DNA of 59,712 nucleotides from Streptomyces avidinii (GTDB lineage Bacteria; Actinomycetota; Actinomycetes; Streptomycetales; Streptomycetaceae): NCBI RefSeq assembly GCF_014650695.1, contig NZ_BMVL01000008.1, positions 208,633-268,344 of the forward strand, in the 5' to 3' direction. The position numbers and the translations under genes were made by a program. The notes below the pieces were generated by a model. It had not been told where the DNA came from and ran no database searches. It worked only from the letters and a program-made list of their open reading frames with translations. Below, in pieces: positions 49,407 through 57,949 of this stretch (position 1 is its first letter; each line of letters begins with the position of its first letter).

Positions 49407-50201
49407 TCAGCCGGCGGCCCAGAACTGCGCCAGGGCCGCTTCCCTGTAGGGCGCCGGGGTCACGCTCAGGTCCCCCGCGAAGGGCCGGTCCAGTGCGACC
49501 ACCAGGAGCAGGCTGAAGCCGATCAGCCCGGCCACCGCCGAAACGAAGAGCAGCTGCATCTTCAGGCTGCGCAGCCCGAACAGGAAGGTGAGCGGGACGA
49601 TCACGAACGCGCCCCCGTACACCAGCACCTGGAGCAGGATCGGCAGCGAGCTCTCCGCCATCGTGATGCGGGCCCGGCGCTGGGCGGCGGCGTCGTTGAG
49701 GCGGGTGACCGCCTCGGCGTAGAAGGTCTCGGCGCGGGCGCCCTGCGGCTCGTACGCCTGGAGGGCCCGGTACAGGGCCTCCGTCTGCGCGCCGGTCGCT
49801 TCGTGGCTCGGCCGGCCCTCGCGCATCAGCGGCCACTGCACCTCGACGACGGCGTGTGTGTACGCGCCGACGGCCCGGTGCACCCGGTCGCGGTCGGCCG
49901 GCGGGAAGGCGTCGGCGCTGCGGACGACGAGGGCCAGGTCGGTGGCCTCACTGGCGACGATGTTTTGGGTGTTCTCCAGCTGCGTCCACAGAGTGACGAC
50001 GACGAAGGCGAGGATGATGCCGTAGATCGCGCCGAACATGCCGAGCGCGACCCCGACCATCTCGTTGTGGTCGCCGTCGGCCAGGTGCGGGAAGCGGCGG
50101 CGGGCGGCCACGCTCCCGGCCACGGCGAGGCCGGTGAGGCCGCCGACCAGCAGGACGGCGATGACGAAGGTGCTGAGGTGGTTGAGCAGCCAGAGAATCA
50201 T
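49407..50201 (-). CDS. DUF4239 (bestrophin-like) membrane protein
   Basis: 264-residue membrane protein with two hydrophobic segments at the N-terminus (LNHLSTFVIAVLLVGGL and VALGMFGAIYGIILAFVVVTLW), a helical soluble part (about 85-190, EATDLALVVRSADAF ... RVHRAVGAYTHAVVEVQWPLM) and two C-terminal segments. GMFGAIYGIILAF followed by W is characteristic of DUF4239. Function unknown; channel-like similarity is only suggested for the family. Start 50201. Confidence 0.82.
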   Translation of the reverse strand: MILWLLNHLSTFVIAVLLVGGLTGLAVAGSVAARRRFPHLADGDHNEMVGVALGMFGAIYGIILAFVVVTLWTQLENTQNIVASEATDLALVVRSADAFPPADRDRVHRAVGAYTHAVVEVQWPLMREGRPSHEATGAQTEALYRALQAYEPQGARAETFYAEAVTRLNDAAAQRRARITMAESSLPILLQVLVYGGAFVIVPLTFLFGLRSLKMQLLFVSAVAGLIGFSLLLVVALDRPFAGDLSVTPAPYREAALAQFWAAG

Positions 50202-50231
50202 GCCCTGCTCAACGAGCGCCACCGCTCGACA

Positions 50232-50255
50232 GACCGGCCCCGGCGGGTGCCGGTC
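50232..50255 (-). terminator. Hairpin after small secreted protein
   Basis: GACCGGC-N10-GCCGGTC, a 7-bp stem 19 bases past the stop of the minus-strand gene at 50275. Confidence 0.4.
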
Positions 50256-50274
50256 ACCCGTACCGGCGGCCGGG

Positions 50275-50562
50275 TCACTCGACCTTCGGGGTCTTGGGGA
50301 GACCACCGGTCAGGGCCGTGCCGGTGCCCTTGAGGGAGGAGTCGGTGGCCCGGGTGGCGGACCCGGCCGCCGAGGCGGTCACGCCGACGGCGGTCTTGGT
50401 GTCCTGCACGGCCTGGCCGGGGTGGTCGACGATGCCTCCGACGCGCTCGACGATCGGGGGCCCCTGGACGGCGGGCTCGTCGGCGTGCGCGGCGACGGGG
50501 GCGAGTGCGAGGGCTCCACCGGAGACGACCAGGGCGGCGAGGGTGCGCTTCAAGGCGTTCAT
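50275..50562 (-). CDS. Small secreted protein, unknown function
   Basis: 95-residue product with a signal peptide (MNALKRTLAALVVSGGALAL, cleavage near AHA-DE, about 27) and a mature Ala/Gly/Thr/Val-rich region (VGGIVDHPGQAVQDTKTAVGVTASAAGSATRATDSSLKG) with no cysteine. Its low-complexity character recalls the secreted protein at 1373 but the sequences are not clearly related. Start 50562. Confidence 0.7.
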   Translation of the reverse strand: MNALKRTLAALVVSGGALALAPVAAHADEPAVQGPPIVERVGGIVDHPGQAVQDTKTAVGVTASAAGSATRATDSSLKGTGTALTGGLPKTPKVE

Positions 50563-50637
50563 GCACCGTCCAACGACCCTGCCGCGCCCCGGGTCACCGC
50601 CCGTGCCCGACTTGGGGGCGCGAATCGGCCCTGAACG

Positions 50638-50678
50638 CCCGCGGCCCCGGATCGGGGGAATCGATCCGGGGCCGTGGG
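50638..50678 (-). terminator. Terminator of amino-acid permease gene
   Basis: A 17-bp stem (CCCGCGGCCCCGGATCG with one G-U against its partner) around a 7-base loop, 32 bases past the permease stop. Confidence 0.82.
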
Positions 50679-50710
50679 CATGACTCAGCGGGTGGTGCGC
50701 AGGGGGTGGG

Positions 50711-52270
50711 TCAGTCCTCGACCACCAGGGCGGGGGTGGACTTCGTCAGGACCTGGCCGCGGAAGAAGGCGGGGCTGCGGCGCTCGGTGACGAACATGAT
50801 CACCAGGCCGAGGGCCAGCAGGCCGACGCCGATGATGAAGACGCTGCCGACGCCGAGGACGGTGGAGCCGGAGCCGTAGGCCGGGTCCCACATGTCGTAG
50901 AGGGTCTTGCAGAAGACCGCGGCCAGCAGCAGTCCGCCCAGGACCGGGAAGACGCCCTTGAAGAACAGGTCGCGGGAGGAGCGGCGCAGTTCGCCGCGGA
51001 AGTACCAGGCGCAGGCGAAAGCGGTCAGCGAGTAGTAGAAGCAGATCATCAGGCCGAGCGCGAAGATCGTGTCGGTCAGGACGTTCTCGCTGAGCAGGGT
51101 CATCACCGTGTAGAAGACGCCGGTCGCGACGCCCGCCATGACGGTGGCGCGGCCCGGGGTCTTGAAGCGCGGGTGGACCTTGGCGTAGGAGGGCGGCAGT
51201 GCCTCGTACGTGGACATGGCGAGGACCGTGCGGGCCACCGGGATGAAGGTGGTCTGCAGGGAGGCCGCGGCGGAGGCCAGGACGGCCACGAAGAGCAGGA
51301 TGCCGAGGGCCGGGCCCATGACGGGGCCGGCGAGGGCCGCGAAGACGTTGTCGGAGGTCTCCTCGTTGGCGAGGCCCAGGCCTGCGCCGCCGGAGCCGAC
51401 GGCCATCTGGGCGGCGACGCCGGTGGCCAGGTAGGAGCCGACCAGGACGATCATCGCGATGAGCGAGGCGCGGCCCGGGGTCTTCGTGGAGCCGGTGGTC
51501 TCCTCGTTGGTGGCCAGGCAGGCGTCCCAGCCCCAGTACATGAAGATCGAGAGCGAGAGTCCGGCGGTGAAGGCCGCCATGGACTCGACCGCGAAGGGGT
51601 TCATCCAGGACCAGGAGAAGTCCAGGCCGGTGTCGAAGGTGCCGGCGGAGGCCTTCTGGAAGGCCATGGCGACGAAGATCGCGAGCACGACGAGCTGGAG
51701 GCCGACCAGGGCGTACTGGACGCCCTTGGTGGCGGTCATGCCGCGGTAGCTGATGGCGGTCGCCACGGCGATCAGGGTGAGGCAGGTGGCGATGTGGACG
51801 AGCTTGTTGTCGTCCAGGGCGGCGATCGACGGGTTGTTCGTGATCTCGCCGGCCAGCAGCCAGAAGTAGGAGGTGGCGACGCCCGCGAGGTTGGAGAGCA
51901 CGATGATCGTGGCGATCACCAGGCCCCAGCCGCACATCCAGCCGATCCGCGGGCCGAAGGCCTTGACGGTCCAGGTGAAGGAGGTGCCGCAGTCCGGCAT
52001 GGCCTTGTTGAGCTCGCGGTAGGCGAAGGCGACCAGGAGCATCGGGAGGAAGCCGGCGAGGAAGATCGCGGGCATCTGCATGCCGACCTCACCGGCGGTG
52101 GAGCCGAGGGTCGAGGTCAGGCAGTAGACGGGGGCGACGGTGGAGATGCCGATGACGGCGCTTCCGACCAGTCCGACGGACCCCTTGCCGAGGCCCTTGC
52201 CGCGAACGTCGCCCTCGGCGACGCCGCTTACCGTGTCTCCGGCCTGAGGCCGAACGTCCAGCTGAGTCAT
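50711..52270 (-). CDS. APC-superfamily amino-acid permease
   Basis: 519-residue polytopic transporter with about 12-13 membrane segments. N-terminal motif GSVGLVGSAVIGISTVAPVYCLTSTLG, then YRELNKAMPDCGTSFTWTVKAFGPRIGWMCGW and GILLFVAVLASAAASLQTTFIPVART are typical of the APC family. Likely cation-coupled uptake or exchange of an amino acid or amine; the substrate cannot be read. Start 52270. Upstream gap of 358 bases separates it from a divergent lipoprotein gene. Confidence 0.9.
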   Translation of the reverse strand: MTQLDVRPQAGDTVSGVAEGDVRGKGLGKGSVGLVGSAVIGISTVAPVYCLTSTLGSTAGEVGMQMPAIFLAGFLPMLLVAFAYRELNKAMPDCGTSFTWTVKAFGPRIGWMCGWGLVIATIIVLSNLAGVATSYFWLLAGEITNNPSIAALDDNKLVHIATCLTLIAVATAISYRGMTATKGVQYALVGLQLVVLAIFVAMAFQKASAGTFDTGLDFSWSWMNPFAVESMAAFTAGLSLSIFMYWGWDACLATNEETTGSTKTPGRASLIAMIVLVGSYLATGVAAQMAVGSGGAGLGLANEETSDNVFAALAGPVMGPALGILLFVAVLASAAASLQTTFIPVARTVLAMSTYEALPPSYAKVHPRFKTPGRATVMAGVATGVFYTVMTLLSENVLTDTIFALGLMICFYYSLTAFACAWYFRGELRRSSRDLFFKGVFPVLGGLLLAAVFCKTLYDMWDPAYGSGSTVLGVGSVFIIGVGLLALGLVIMFVTERRSPAFFRGQVLTKSTPALVVED

Positions 52271-52628
52271 GGGTCAGGACGTTAGATGGTGCGTTTTCCA
52301 CATCTGGACGATCGAAGTCCGGAAGCGTGGGCCCACGAATGCCTTGGAATCCTGAGACCGAGGCCGTTCATGAGCACTTAATCCAAGGTTCACATTGGAG
52401 CACGCCCGCGTTTCGGCAGGCTCGGCCGAGACTCTTTCGGCATGCGGAAACCGCAGCCATGTCCGTTATGGGTATTTCCAAAGTTTCCGTCGTGACTTTG
52501 CGGTGACCGGTGGTAACAGGGGTGCGGACGCGGTGCCGCCCGGGGTCCGGGCAGGTTTGCCGCGGACATGATCACCGCCCTAGAGTCGCCGCCGTTCAAG
52601 GTCATTTACCCGGGGGACGAAGACGCAC
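52271..52628. other. 358-base divergent promoter gap
   Basis: Between the permease (minus) and lipoprotein (plus) genes. AT-richer than its surroundings (for example TTTCCAAAGTTTCCG near 52475) but no clear inverted repeat or coding frame was found. Confidence 0.5.
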
Positions 52629-53321
52629 ATGCGCACCACCACATCACTCATGGCATCGGCCACGGCCGTCGCCGCCGCTCTGCTCGTGCTCACCGCCTGC
52701 GGCGGGAGCGGGGACGGCAACGAATCGCCCCTCGTCGGCATCGGCTCCGGCGCGGACGGCGGCACGGGCGCCGCCACCGACGGCGGCCCCGACGAGGGCA
52801 CCCTGGAAAACCCCACCAAGAACGGCGGGGTCAACGGAAACGCGCCCAAGGACGGGACGGCCTTCCAGAAGCTGCCCAAGGCGGGCACCATGGCCGCCGC
52901 CGCCCGCTTCGTCAACGGCTACACCCCCTGCGACCCGGTCAGCCGCACCCCGGCCGACGGCAAGCCGAGCGAAGGCCCGGACACCGGGTTCGGCCCGGCC
53001 TTCTCCGTCACCGAAATCGGCTACTGCGGCAGGCGGGGCATCACGACCATCGCCCTGATCAAGGATCCGAAGGCCTTCCAGACGGCCTTCAAGGCCCAGG
53101 TCGACGCGAAGAAGGGCAGCGGGAACCCCGACAGCGGCATCGTCGTCGGACAGGACTTCGCCATGGGATCCGAGAGCTCGGACGCCATGAGTGCCCTGCT
53201 CCAGCCGCAGGCCGGGCTGCTCATGCTCAACTGCCACGCCGACTTCAACCCGCCGAGCGGGTACCGCAAGGAGCCCGCCCTGGTGAAGGGCTGCGTCCTC
53301 ACGGACTACTACAAGGACTGA
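52629..53321 (+). CDS. Putative lipoprotein, unknown function
   Basis: 230-residue lipoprotein: lipobox L21-T-A-C24, Gly/Asp/Asn-rich linker (about 25-75), then a compact domain with VNGYTPC, VTEIGYCGRRGITTIALIKDP, LLMLNCHADF and VKGCVLTDYYKD, including four cysteines that could form two disulfides. Family not recognised. Start ATG 52629. Confidence 0.8.
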   Translation: MRTTTSLMASATAVAAALLVLTACGGSGDGNESPLVGIGSGADGGTGAATDGGPDEGTLENPTKNGGVNGNAPKDGTAFQKLPKAGTMAAAARFVNGYTPCDPVSRTPADGKPSEGPDTGFGPAFSVTEIGYCGRRGITTIALIKDPKAFQTAFKAQVDAKKGSGNPDSGIVVGQDFAMGSESSDAMSALLQPQAGLLMLNCHADFNPPSGYRKEPALVKGCVLTDYYKD

Positions 53322-53340
53322 GCGCCACCGGACGGGCCGC

Positions 53341-53378
53341 GGCCCCGGGTCCCAGGGCCGGGGCGCGGGACCGGGGCC
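53341..53378 (+). terminator. GC-rich hairpin after lipoprotein gene
   Basis: GGCCCCGGGTCCC pairs with GGGACCGGGGCC over 12 bp with one bulged G and a 13-base loop, 20 bases past the stop. Confidence 0.55.
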
Positions 53379-53427
53379 CGGAAGAACTCCGGCCCGGAAC
53401 CGGGGGTTCATCCGTGAGACTGGGCCC

Positions 53428-54516
53428 ATGCCCACGGCCGATGAGCTCCTCAGTGCGGAAACCGTCACCACCCTCGCCCGACTGCTCGCGCGCGCGGGCG
53501 GCCGCCGCTCCTCGCCCGCCCTGCGGGCCCGCGCCGATGCCCTCGACGGCCTGAGCTACAGCGAGCGCGTCACCGCCGTCCGCGACGCCGTGCTCGACGA
53601 CCTCCCCGCCGAATGGCCCGCCTTCGAGGCCGTCGTGCGGACCGCCCTCGCCGGGCGCGGCTTCGAGGGGTGGATGACCTTCCCCGTCAACGAGGCCGTG
53701 GCCGTCCGCGGGCTGGAGGTGTTCGAGCCGGGACTGGACCTGCTGCACGACCTGACCTCCCGGCTGACCGCCGAGTCCGCCGTACGGCCCTTCGTGCGCG
53801 CCGACCCGGCCCGCGCCCTGGCCGTCGTACAGAAGTGGACCACCGACCCGGACCCGCACGTACGCCGCCTCGCCAGCGAGGGCACCCGGCCCCGGCTGCC
53901 GTGGGCCGCGCAGCTGCCCGCCTTCGTCGCCGACCCGCGGCCCGCCCTGCCCGTGCTGGACGCGCTGTACCGGGACGGGTCCGAGTACGTCCGCCGGTCC
54001 GTCTCCAACCACCTCAACGACATCAGCCGCGACCACCCCGCCCTCGCCGTCGAGACCGCGGCCCGCTGGCTGGCCGCGCCCGAGGCCACGACGGACCGCG
54101 TCGTACGGCACGGCCTGCGCACCCTGGTCAAGGCCGGCCGACCCGAGGCGCTGACCCTGCTCGGGCACTCCCCCGACGTGCCGGTGAGCGTGAGCGGGCC
54201 GGTCGTCGCCACCCCGGAGGTCGCCGTCGGCGAGTACCTCGTCTTCGACTGGGCGGTCACCAACACCGGCCCGCTGTCGGCGGAGCTGGTCGTCGACTAC
54301 GTCGTGCACCACGCGAAGGCGAACGGCGCCCGCACCCCGAAGGTGTTTAAGCTCGTCACCCGCGCGCTGTCCCCCGGCGAAACCCTCAGCGGCACCAAGC
54401 GCCACTCCTTCAAACCGATCACCACCCGCCGCTACCACTCCGGCGAACACCTGGTTCAGCTCCAGATCAACGGGCGGGTCCGCGGCGAGGCCGCTTTTTC
54501 ACTGGACGCGTCCTGA
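53428..54516 (+). CDS. AlkC-type DNA alkylation-repair HEAT protein
   Basis: 362-residue DNA glycosylase-like protein of the AlkC/AlkD superfamily, which recognises N-alkylated bases through HEAT-like repeats. Visible: AVVQKWTTDPDPHVRRLASEGTRPRLPW, YVRRSVSNHLNDISRDHPALA (characteristic AlkC segments) and an added C-terminal beta domain (about 250-362) present in some AlkC proteins. Start ATG 53428. It stands alone; expression control is not apparent. Confidence 0.86.
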   Translation: MPTADELLSAETVTTLARLLARAGGRRSSPALRARADALDGLSYSERVTAVRDAVLDDLPAEWPAFEAVVRTALAGRGFEGWMTFPVNEAVAVRGLEVFEPGLDLLHDLTSRLTAESAVRPFVRADPARALAVVQKWTTDPDPHVRRLASEGTRPRLPWAAQLPAFVADPRPALPVLDALYRDGSEYVRRSVSNHLNDISRDHPALAVETAARWLAAPEATTDRVVRHGLRTLVKAGRPEALTLLGHSPDVPVSVSGPVVATPEVAVGEYLVFDWAVTNTGPLSAELVVDYVVHHAKANGARTPKVFKLVTRALSPGETLSGTKRHSFKPITTRRYHSGEHLVQLQINGRVRGEAAFSLDAS

Positions 54517-54570
54517 CCCCGCCTGGCACCCTCCCGTCATGACCTATGGAATCGAGTCCCACCCCGCCCG

Positions 54571-56409
54571 TTGAGCGCCCGCGAGGAGCGCGCGGCGCTC
54601 ACCCCCGGTACCTCCCTCCACGACTACGCCCTCTTTCTGCACGGCATCGAGCCGGACGGCCGGATCCCGGCCGGGGGATACCCCTTGCCCGACGGCTCCC
54701 CGCCCGTCGGCCGGCGCAACCGTCTCGGCCGCACCGCCGCCGAAGCGGCGGTCACCGAGGCCGTCGTCCCGCTGCTGGCCGACCGGGTCAGCGCCCGTTC
54801 CGCCGCGGCCGTCCAGTCACGGCTGGCCGAACTCCCCGTTCCACCGCAGCACATCCACCGGATCGTCCTCGGGATCGTCCCCGAGGACGGGCACACCGGC
54901 CGTGCCCGGCGCCTGGCCCGTCGGCTGATCCGCACCGGGACGCACCCGTCCGCGGTCCACGCCGGGCTGGCCCTTCTGTCCGGTCTCGGTGACACCACCG
55001 ACACGCCCGCCGTCCAGGCCCTCGGCATGCTGCGGGAGTTCTCCTCCGACGCGGTGGCCGTCCTCGACCGGATCGACCGACGGGCGGCGGCCGAGCTCGA
55101 ACTCCGCATCACGGCCGGGGCACCCGGGCCGGGCACCTTCCTCGACGCCGTGACGGCCGGGGACCGCGAGGCGGTCCGCGCCGCCCTGACCGGCGACTCC
55201 ACGGCCACGGCGCAGGGCCCGCCCCGCCGGATCGCCGAGGCCGCCCGGCTGGACGAATTGCTCGACGAATACCCCCAGGACCCGGACCTGACCCTCGCGG
55301 CGGGCCGGCTGCTGCTCGCCATGGCCCACACGAGCCAGTACCGGCCGCAGGTCCTCGACTACGCGCGGGCCCGTCCCGTGTACGAGGCCGTGGTCGGCGG
55401 AGCCCCTCGGCTCACCCCGTCGCCGGACTCGTACGCCCTGCTGCTCGCGCTCGCCCAGGATCTGCGCAGCGGGGCGGGGGCCGTTCTGCAGTGGCCGCGG
55501 GGCCGGCGGGCCGAACTGCTCGATGCCCTGGGCCGGCTGCTGGCGGAACCGCTCTGGGCGGCCGTACCCGACGAAGCGGCGACCGCCGCGCGCCTGCGCC
55601 CCGGCAAGGAACCGGGCGGCCACCGGGCCGGCTGGATGCTCCGCGCCGAACGCCGACCGTTCACCCCGCCCGGCGCACCGGCCACGTTCGAGATCGAGGT
55701 CGTCGTCTCCGACCCGGCCGTGCGCAACGTGGTGGAGACCCGGATCGTGCTCGGCGGCAGGCCGTTGGTTCCCGACCTGTTCGCCTCGGGCGGCTCCAAC
55801 TCCCCCGAGTCCCTGCTCGACGCCGGGCGGCTGCGGGCCGGTCCCGAACCCCGCGAGGTCAAGCTGGCCGAGGCCTACTGCACCGAGGGCTGTTGCGGGG
55901 CCCTCTACGTGACGATCCGCCGGGACGGCGACACGGTGGTGTGGGACGGCTGGCGGGGCGTCGAGGGGAAGCGGCAGCCGCCCGCGTACCGGTGCGACGC
56001 CGCCGCGTACGACGCGGAGGTCCAACGGGCCGAAAACGACCGGAGCTGGTCCTGGCCCGCGCGCGACACCGCCCGGCTCATCGCCGACGGGCTTCGGGAA
56101 CGCCCCGAGCTGCTCACCGCCTGGGACTGCCGCGCGGGCGGGGCCTTCACCGCATGGGACGATCCGGAGACCGTCGAACTCCTCTTCACCTACGCCCCCG
56201 GCACCGGACCCGGAGTACCGGGCGAGGGCGCCCCGTGGCTGCAGTTCGCATGGCGGATCCCGGACGACGGCACACCGCCCACATCGCAGGCCCGGGCCGC
56301 CCTCGAACGGCTCGCGGCGCAGAACCCGCGTACCTGGGCCCGGCTCTGCGGGGGCAGCAAGGAGTACGCCGAGGCCCTCGGCCACGACTGGCCGCCCGGG
56401 GGCCCGTAG
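54571..56409 (+). CDS. 612-residue cytoplasmic protein of unknown function
   Basis: No family recognised. The N-terminal half (about 1-330) is helical with RRLARRLIRTG, LLDEYPQDPDLTLAAGRLLLAMA and similar amphipathic segments, suggesting TPR- or HEAT-like repeats. The C-terminal half has a compact segment KLAEAYCTEGCCGALYVTIRRDG (near 435) with three cysteines and later WDCRAGGAFTAWDD. No signal peptide or membrane segment. The first available start is TTG 54571; no good ribosome-binding site precedes it. A 10-codon ATG frame (54539-54574) ends with a stop overlapping that TTG, so reinitiation is possible. Confidence 0.7.
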   Translation: MSAREERAALTPGTSLHDYALFLHGIEPDGRIPAGGYPLPDGSPPVGRRNRLGRTAAEAAVTEAVVPLLADRVSARSAAAVQSRLAELPVPPQHIHRIVLGIVPEDGHTGRARRLARRLIRTGTHPSAVHAGLALLSGLGDTTDTPAVQALGMLREFSSDAVAVLDRIDRRAAAELELRITAGAPGPGTFLDAVTAGDREAVRAALTGDSTATAQGPPRRIAEAARLDELLDEYPQDPDLTLAAGRLLLAMAHTSQYRPQVLDYARARPVYEAVVGGAPRLTPSPDSYALLLALAQDLRSGAGAVLQWPRGRRAELLDALGRLLAEPLWAAVPDEAATAARLRPGKEPGGHRAGWMLRAERRPFTPPGAPATFEIEVVVSDPAVRNVVETRIVLGGRPLVPDLFASGGSNSPESLLDAGRLRAGPEPREVKLAEAYCTEGCCGALYVTIRRDGDTVVWDGWRGVEGKRQPPAYRCDAAAYDAEVQRAENDRSWSWPARDTARLIADGLRERPELLTAWDCRAGGAFTAWDDPETVELLFTYAPGTGPGVPGEGAPWLQFAWRIPDDGTPPTSQARAALERLAAQNPRTWARLCGGSKEYAEALGHDWPPGGP

Positions 56410-56416
56410 GCCGTCT

Positions 56417-56444
56417 GCCGGGGCCCCGCCACGGGGGCCCCGGC
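56417..56444. terminator. Terminator between unknown protein and aldehyde dehydrogenase genes
   Basis: GCCGGGGCCCC-N6-GGGGCCCCGGC, an 11-bp exact stem eight bases past the plus-strand stop. It can serve both convergent genes. Confidence 0.7.
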
Positions 56445-56492
56445 GTCCGGGGGGCTACGCCGTCCAGGCGTCCGGGGGGCTACGCCGTCCAG
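56443..56492. repeat. Perfect 25-bp tandem duplication across ALDH stop codon
   Basis: The 25 bases at 56443-56467 are repeated exactly at 56468-56492. The copy at 56468 contains the last codons and TAG stop of the aldehyde dehydrogenase, so an extra in-frame-looking tail (W-T-A-stop) follows the real stop. Confidence 0.9.
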
Positions 56493-57949
56493 ACGATCGA
56501 CTGCATCTCGCTGTAGGCGTGCAGCGCGTACGAGCCGACGTCGCGGCCCACCCCGCTGCGCTTGAACCCGCCGAACGGCGCCTCCATGTTGCGGCCGATG
56601 GTGTTCACGCCGACCCCGCCCGCCCGCAGCCGACGCGCCACGCGGAACGCGCGCGCCGAGTCCCCGGACCACACGTAGCTCAGCAGCCCGAAGTCGCTGT
56701 CGTTGGCCAGCCGGATCGCCTCTTCCTCGTCGCCGTCGAAGGGCACGACCACGACCACCGGGCCGAAGATCTCCTCGCGCACCACCCGCATGTCGTTCGT
56801 GCAGTCGACGAGCAGGGTCGGCGCCACGTAGAAGCCGCGGCCGTCCCCGACCACCGGGCGCTCGCCGCCGTACGCGATCCGCGCGCCCTCCTTCTTCCCG
56901 AGCTCGACGTACGATTCCACGCGGTCGCGGTGCGCGGCCGAGATCACCGGGCCGACGACCGTGCCGGCCTCCGCCGGGTCGCCGACCTTCATGAAGGCCA
57001 GGTAGCCGGTCAGTTTCTCGATCAGCCGGTCGTGAACCGACCGGTGGACGATCACCCGGGTCGGGGCCGTGCAGATCTGCCCGGAGTAGAAGGAGAAGGT
57101 CGTCCCGATCCCCATCACCGCCGCGTCCAGGTCGGCGTCCTCGAAGACGATCGCCGCGCCCTTGCCGCCCAGCTCCATCAACTGCCGCTTCATGGACCGG
57201 CCGCAGACCTCGGCGATGCGCTGCCCGACGGCCGTGGAACCGGTGAAGGACACCATGTCCACGTGCGGGGAGTCCACCGCGGCCTCGCCGACCTCCACCG
57301 ACCGGCCGCCCACGACGTTCACCACGCCCGCCGGCACCCCGGCCTCGTGCAGGGCGTCCGCCATCCGGAACACCGACAGCGGGTCCTGCGGCGCCGGCTT
57401 CACCACCACCGTGTTGCCCATGGCCAGGGCCGGGGCCACCTTGCCCGCCGGATTCGCCCACGGGTTGTTGTAGGAGGTGATGCAGGTGATCACGCCGACC
57501 GGCTGGCGCACCTCCAGCGCGCCCAGGATGCTCGCCCGCCCCATCGGGCCGGCTTCCGTGACCTGCGGGGGCAGGCCCCGCTCGACCGGTTCGAGGGCCC
57601 CCTTCGCGTACCGCCGGAAGCGGGCGACGCCCACCCCGACCTGCATGCCGCGCGCGATCCCGGTCGGCGCACCCGTCTCGGCCCGGGCCAGTGCCGACCA
57701 CGGCTCGAACTCCCGCTGCATGATGTCCGCGGCCCGGTCCAGGATCGCCGCCCGCGCCTCGGGCGTCGTACGGGACCAGCTCTCGAAGGCGTCGGCCGCG
57801 GCGCGCGCCGCCTCCTCGACCTGGGCGCGCGAGGCCTCGGGCGCGAGCCCGACCACCGACTCGTCCGCCGGGTCGATCACCTCGTAGTGACCGCCCGCGG
57901 GCTCCACCCGCTCCCCGCCGATGTAGAGCGGCTGCGGCACCTCGGTCAT
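56480..57949 (-). CDS. NAD(P)-dependent aldehyde dehydrogenase
   Basis: Fold-type ALDH of 489 residues. The catalytic residues are intact: Asn in TSYNNPWAN, Glu in LMELGGKGA and Cys in FYSGQICTAPT. Cofactor-binding SFTGSTAVG is present. Start ATG 57949 overlaps the stop of the upstream amidohydrolase as ATGA, so the two are translationally coupled. It oxidises an aldehyde to the acid, possibly after an upstream deacylation product; the substrate is unknown. Confidence 0.94.
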   Translation of the reverse strand: MTEVPQPLYIGGERVEPAGGHYEVIDPADESVVGLAPEASRAQVEEAARAAADAFESWSRTTPEARAAILDRAADIMQREFEPWSALARAETGAPTGIARGMQVGVGVARFRRYAKGALEPVERGLPPQVTEAGPMGRASILGALEVRQPVGVITCITSYNNPWANPAGKVAPALAMGNTVVVKPAPQDPLSVFRMADALHEAGVPAGVVNVVGGRSVEVGEAAVDSPHVDMVSFTGSTAVGQRIAEVCGRSMKRQLMELGGKGAAIVFEDADLDAAVMGIGTTFSFYSGQICTAPTRVIVHRSVHDRLIEKLTGYLAFMKVGDPAEAGTVVGPVISAAHRDRVESYVELGKKEGARIAYGGERPVVGDGRGFYVAPTLLVDCTNDMRVVREEIFGPVVVVVPFDGDEEEAIRLANDSDFGLLSYVWSGDSARAFRVARRLRAGGVGVNTIGRNMEAPFGGFKRSGVGRDVGSYALHAYSEMQSIVWTA

